Origin: Azadirachta indica
Lineage: Eukaryota > Streptophyta > Magnoliopsida > Sapindales > Meliaceae
DNA length: 64,000 nt
Assembly (NCBI GenBank): GCA_022749755.1
Contig: CM040445.1
Location: 9,383,182-9,447,181 of the forward strand
Reading direction: 5' to 3'
Both the position numbers and the translations under genes were made by a program. Shown one piece after another: positions 60,101-64,000 of this stretch (position 1 is the stretch's first letter; each line of letters starts with the position of its first letter). The notes below the pieces were generated by a model, which did no database searches, was not told the DNA's origin, and saw only the letters and a program-made list of their open reading frames with translations.

Positions 60101-62657
60101 ATGCTATTTCTGTATTTTAATGTCAGGAAATCAAAGCTCACTTCCCAAAATCAACAATGCTTCAAATGTTGCTGATGATGGTAACAAGATGTTTGCTTTT
60201 TTGTATCTTATGAATATTTGTCATTTGATTCCATTTAATCCTTTATTTCACTGAAACTTTTGTGCATTTTCATGCTAGCTTGCATGATATATTTGACTCA
60301 TCTTGTTCTGTTAATCAGTTTGCAAATGCACGTACTGTTCGTGCACTGTTTTGTTTATGTCAAAATGATTGTCTGGGATTTTTGGTATGGGAACAAAGTG
60401 GCAGATATGCTATAATTTGTTCCTTTATGTCATTTAGGCACAGTACCTTCAGTTTTAGAGAAATTACATAATTGAACTTCTTACCTTCTGAATTTTTATT
60501 CTTCTGGAACTGAAAACAGTTTTAACATTCATTTTCCCCCTCTGTTTATGATTTTTATTCACTGGTTCAGGGATCTCAGTTTAAGAATGCTTTTAGTTGT
60601 TCATATGAACTGGTTTGATGGTCATTTTACACTGCAAAAGCTTGTAAATATTTTGCATTTTGCCCAGACTACTTTGTCAGCCTAATTGATAGAACCAAGA
60701 AAGCTCAAGTGACATAATGTATTTTTCCCTGATAGTTAATTTTAAAATTTGTGACCTGGAATTTCTTTCGCCATTCCCATGCATATTTAATACTTTCTTT
60801 CTGGGACGTCAGAAGATGAATTACCACAGCCTAGCAGCCCATCTGTGAAGAAGACAGAAGAGAAAGGCATTGTTGTAGTCCATGAAGTAAAGTGCAAACT
60901 TTATGTCAAGGTATTTGTTTGAGAAACCCTGTATAATTTTATCCTTTGAGGTATCTGATACCTGGGTGTTCAGATTTTGTGAACTTGTTATTAGCAAATC
61001 TTATTGTCTACCATTTCTATTGTTAATCTTTTGTTTTTGTATGCTTGATTTGTTCAGTCAACTGATCCTGCTGATAAAGATGCATGGAAAGATAAAGGCA
61101 CAGGCCGTCTTTCCATTAAATGCAAAGAGGGTGTCAGCAAGGCTACAAAAGACTCCAAACCAACAATTCTCGTTCGAAATGATGTATGTTTCTTGATGGA
61201 TATATTTCGTTTCTTAGAAATCTATTGCAAAATCTGTTTCTATTAACTAAATTTCTGCTGCTGCATTTTATTTTGTGTTTTCAGTGTGTTAAGTTTAAGA
61301 ATGAGGAGAGCAAAATTCAAATTATTTTAAAATTTTATGGCCTGGGGAATCATATAGGATGTTCAGTGCCAATTTTAAAACCTGATGGTTCTTAATTTAG
61401 TTCTTTGGAGGCTACATTGAAGCCTTGAATATCCAGTGGCGTCAAAGTGCTGTCTCCATGACATGGCCGGTTCTTTTTATTAAATAGGAAGAACACTGAG
61501 AGTTGTCTCTTTTAAGGGACGAATTGAAAGTGTATAACTTTTATGAGAGTTCAGTTTTCGCATGCTATCATTGGTAGAGTATACTAGGAGTGATCTTTCT
61601 TCAACGGTTTCAACCGATGTTTCTCATTAAGCATCCAACAAACACTGACAACAATAAAGAAAATGTGGTCTGTCACTAGATTGGATTTGATATTTCGACT
61701 CAATATTCCTCCTATATAATTTGATTTTAAAACATGTTCCTACTCCAGTATTAGGTGTCTATTTTTTTTCATTAACCATGCACTGGAATCGGTAGTTTAG
61801 ATTTTTTCTTAAACAAAAATTCTCTTTAAACTTGTTTTCCTGACCAGTGCTGTCACTGCCTCTATTTTCAGGAATACTTTTATAACTCTGGTATGATCTT
61901 TTTATTAACTCAATATTCCTCCTGTTCAATTTGATTTTAAAACATGTTCCTATTCCAGTATTAGGTGTCTATTTTTTTTCATTAAACATGCACTGGAATC
62001 GGTAGTTTAGATTTTTTCTTAAACAAAATTTCTCTTTAAATTCGTTTTCCTGACCAGTGCTGTCACCGCCCCTATTTCAGGAATATTTTTATAACTCTAG
62101 TGGTATGATCTTTTTATTAACTCAATATTGCATATATGGCTCCACTTTCTCTAACCTTTCACTTGTGGCAGGTGGGAAAGGTGCTGCTTAATGCTTTGCT
62201 GTATCCAGGAATCAAGACAAATTTGCAAAAGAATTCTCTTGTTGCAATATTTCATACTTCGGTAAAACATACTACTGCCAATCTGTTGACTTAATAGATT
62301 TTGCTATTTGATTGGATTGTTAAGTTGTGGGTGCCAAAGTTGTACATGTGCAACTATAAGGCTTCCGTATGCCGTTGCTTAGGATTGAACATCAAGGCCC
62401 TAAAGTACCTTTATTTTGTTTTAACCATAACAGGATGTTCAACTAGTTGTACTTAAAAAGCATTTCCCGAAGCATTTATGTAGTAACAGTTCATGTGATT
62501 TATAGTTAATAACTTCCCCTGGGTTCTGCAGAGCGATGATGCTGGTGCTGGTGATAATAGTACTGTTGTAGCACGCACATTCTTGATCAGGACAAAAACA
62601 GAGGAGGATCGAAATAAGCTCGCAGCAGCAATCAAAGAATATGCACCTGAATCATGA
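57187..62657 (+). CDS. NUP50B: NUP50b-like nucleoporin (Nup50 domain, GLF repeats, RanBP1-type domain)
   Basis: Nine exons, all GT-AG and phase-consistent, give 462 residues: 57187-57246, 57990-58141, 58520-58607, 58945-59539, 60127-60180, 60813-60910, 61058-61183, 62172-62261 and 62532-62657. The start ATG gives MKGTKRFAVLES. Exons 2-4 hold the plant NUP50 head (RIMAGSLFDVHRAEPSEH, RALNTQFASWVQTQLKNHPD, EKFSDVVDWLKANAPK). Residues about 160-292 are eleven GLF-type repeats. The last part is a Ran-binding domain (VVHEVKCKLYVK, WKDKGTGRLSIKCKEGVSK, VGKVLLNALLYPGIKTN, ARTFLIRTKTEEDR). The protein is expected in the nuclear-pore basket, helping importin and Ran-dependent transport. Naming as NUP50B follows similarity to the shorter Arabidopsis paralogue and is an inference from memory. 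Confidence 0.9.
59127..59520 (+). repeat. coding minisatellite: eleven GLF repeats in the NUP50 gene
   Basis: About eleven units of 36-39 bases encode GSSGLFS(S/N)(S/N)AAS variants, with one GPF and one GGF variant. Near-identical DNA (ggaagctctggactattctcc) shows recent expansion by duplication. GLF and FG dipeptides bind transport receptors. Confidence 0.9.
61699..62120 (+). repeat. 210-bp tandem duplication in intron 7
   Basis: The copies 61699-61908 and 61909-62120 are more than 90 percent identical by eye (caatattcctcct, ccagtattaggtgtctattt, tgcactggaatcggtagttt, gaccagtgctgtcac). A third partial start, ctcaatattg, follows at 62121. The duplication lies wholly within the intron. Confidence 0.9.
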
Positions 62658-63468
62658 GAGTAGCCGTAGGTAACATTATCCTGTTATATTATCTTCTACC
62701 CAAAAGGAAGAAAAATGTATGGTTATTGCTGAATGAATGGGCATTTTCCCTCCTTGTTATTAATTAAATTTTGCAAAATCTGCCAGTGAGGCCACCGTTT
62801 TTATATTTGGGGCACCAAGGACGACCGAACTCACAGAATTATTGTAAGTTTAAGAGGGCTATAGTACTTGTACCATAAGAGAATAGTTCAAGTGATCAAC
62901 CTTTTGCAGAATTATTTTAAATTAGATGTTTTCATGTTTTGTTTCTGCTTAAAAGTGTATTGTATGCTTGGTCACAGTGCTAAAAATTTGTCAATCCCAT
63001 CCTATTTTTATTTTGGCTCAGTTCAATTTCATATACATAGATATATACACACACCCATTTTTTCATTTCTATTCGACTTTGATGAAACTCTAACCGTACT
63101 TATCTCTAGTCTATATGGGCATGCTAAAAATAATGATCACAAGAGGACTGGAAGGCTTTTTAAAATAAATAAATGAAGATTGTTTTCTCTTCGTCTGCAA
63201 CTATAAACAATTAGAGATTGAAACCCTGTCTAAAATACAAAGTATGAATGTTAAAAACAAAGACTGAATCAAGTTTAGCAGCCTTAGGCTAATTATAAAT
63301 TACAATTATTATCCAAATCAGAAAAGCATTATCACTCAATCACAGCACATAAGTAAGACTGGCAACCTATACAACAGAGTTCAGCTTCTCAGATTAAACA
63401 ATGTCTGCATCATATTCTTGTGCGTATGAATCTGTCAGTCAGTGTATTCCTGCTTGTACATCCGTTTT
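62658..63468. other. convergent 3' regions
   Basis: This holds the 3' untranslated region of the NUP50b-like gene and then probable 3' sequence of the minus-strand gene that follows. Nothing coding is recognised. AATAAA-like signals occur near 63167. Confidence 0.45.
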
Positions 63469-63734
63469 CTAGCAGACTAGTGATAGTCTGAGGGACGGGG
63501 CTGATGGTATGTGTGTGCATGATGCCCAACGAATTATTGATTCCGTTACCATGAGATTAAGTTGATCAAGCTCACCTAGTCCGATAGTGTGATTTCTTTT
63601 ACTGTGTATGCCAGAAATCCTTGACCCAGTAGTAGTGGCTCTCCGAACCTCTGTCTTGCTCTCTGCTTCTCCAGCCTCACGCTTAATAGAAGGCGTAGAA
63701 TCCAGCAGCACAAAGAGCTTTTCCAAGTTTGATT
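63469..63734 (-). CDS. probable exon of an unidentified minus-strand gene (partial)
   Basis: On the minus strand a good acceptor (gcctacacag|AATC at 63735/63734) opens a frame of about 87 residues: SNLEKLFVLLDSTPSIKREA, ESKTEVRRATTTGSRISGIH, SKRNHTIGLGELDQLNLM, ending at TAG (63469). A donor-like G|GTGAGC at about 63571 could end the exon earlier, leaving about 54 codons. Composition is clearly coding-like and GC-richer than its surroundings. The upstream exons lie beyond the right edge. The family is not recognised. Confidence 0.45.
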
Positions 63735-64000
63735 CTGTGTAGGCAAAACCAAAATGCTCCAATTAAGGGTTAATGTAGACGCCGAAAAACAACTTTTAGC
63801 TTATTTTTCTTAGCTAGAAAGGGCCCGAGCAGTTTGGAAATGTCAGAGGTTTAAATTTATTAGGAGTATAACAAGTCTCATGAATAATCATTAGTGAATT
63901 CTGTTACATGAAAAATTATAAGCCTTTAGACATGAAACGCACTGCTATGCATGTCTTGTTAATCTCAGCAGTACAACACTTTAATACTTGCAAGAAACTG
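63735..64000 (-). other. probable intron of the right-edge gene
   Basis: AT-rich sequence upstream (minus strand) of the acceptor at 63735. No open frame or domain is seen. Confidence 0.4.

Noticed and set aside
61285..61395. Possible alternative exon in NUP50 intron 7
   Set aside because: It follows a good acceptor, but the RanBP1-type domain continues uninterrupted from 61183 to 62172 and the segment has no domain match.
1..64000. tRNA, rRNA or organelle insert
   Set aside because: No cloverleaf with conserved A and B boxes, no rRNA segments and no organelle genes were recognised on either strand by eye. A tRNAscan run would be decisive.

Overview
This window is AT-rich, intron-containing, transposon-dense nuclear DNA of a flowering plant, almost certainly a eudicot. 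The signs are GT-AG introns, telo-box promoter elements, plant-type Ty3/gypsy chromovirus and Athila elements, a Ty1/copia remnant, hAT/BED-finger transposases, a plant mobile domain (PMD) relic and a plant-type NUP50. The species cannot be named from the sequence. Only two genes look intact: a DUF4378-like (TRM/TON1-recruiting-like) gene at 18380-21423 and a nine-exon NUP50b-like nucleoporin gene at 57187-62657. One exon of a convergent unidentified gene lies at the right edge.

Left third (1-16.4 kb): a minus-strand hAT transposase pseudogene (10031 down to 1) is split by a complete but decayed chromovirus-type gypsy element (647-9542, 1.7-kb LTRs). Removing the element and one copy of its 5-bp target duplication rejoins the hAT reading frame. 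A GC-richer relic and an internally deleted Ty1/copia element (about 11905-16380) follow.

Middle (17.7-46.6 kb): the DUF4378-like gene comes first. An 11-kb Athila-type gypsy element with a perfect 5-bp target duplication follows (22841-33828). Between its integrase and its 3' LTR it carries an intronless, full-length but broken copy of a LOG-family gene (cytokinin riboside-monophosphate phosphoribohydrolase family). About 3 kb further on, a solo LTR of the same family lies in opposite orientation (36894-38269, perfect 5-bp duplication) and splits a PMD pseudogene. A PPR fragment and a second hAT pseudogene, itself interrupted by about 2 kb, complete this part.

Right third (46.6-64 kb): a 5'-truncated relic of a UDP-galactose/UDP-glucose transporter gene (UTR2/UTR4-like) lies at 48875-50733. 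A run of inverted-repeat elements lies at 51.6-56.8 kb, some with tandem repeats in their loops. The NUP50b-like gene follows, with a promoter containing a TGGGCC element, a G-box and a telo-box, an expanded array of GLF repeats and a 210-bp duplication in intron 7.

No operon-like or multigene system is visible. The most unusual object is the LOG-family retrocopy bracketed by the Athila LTRs, followed by the nested insertions and the array of foldback elements.
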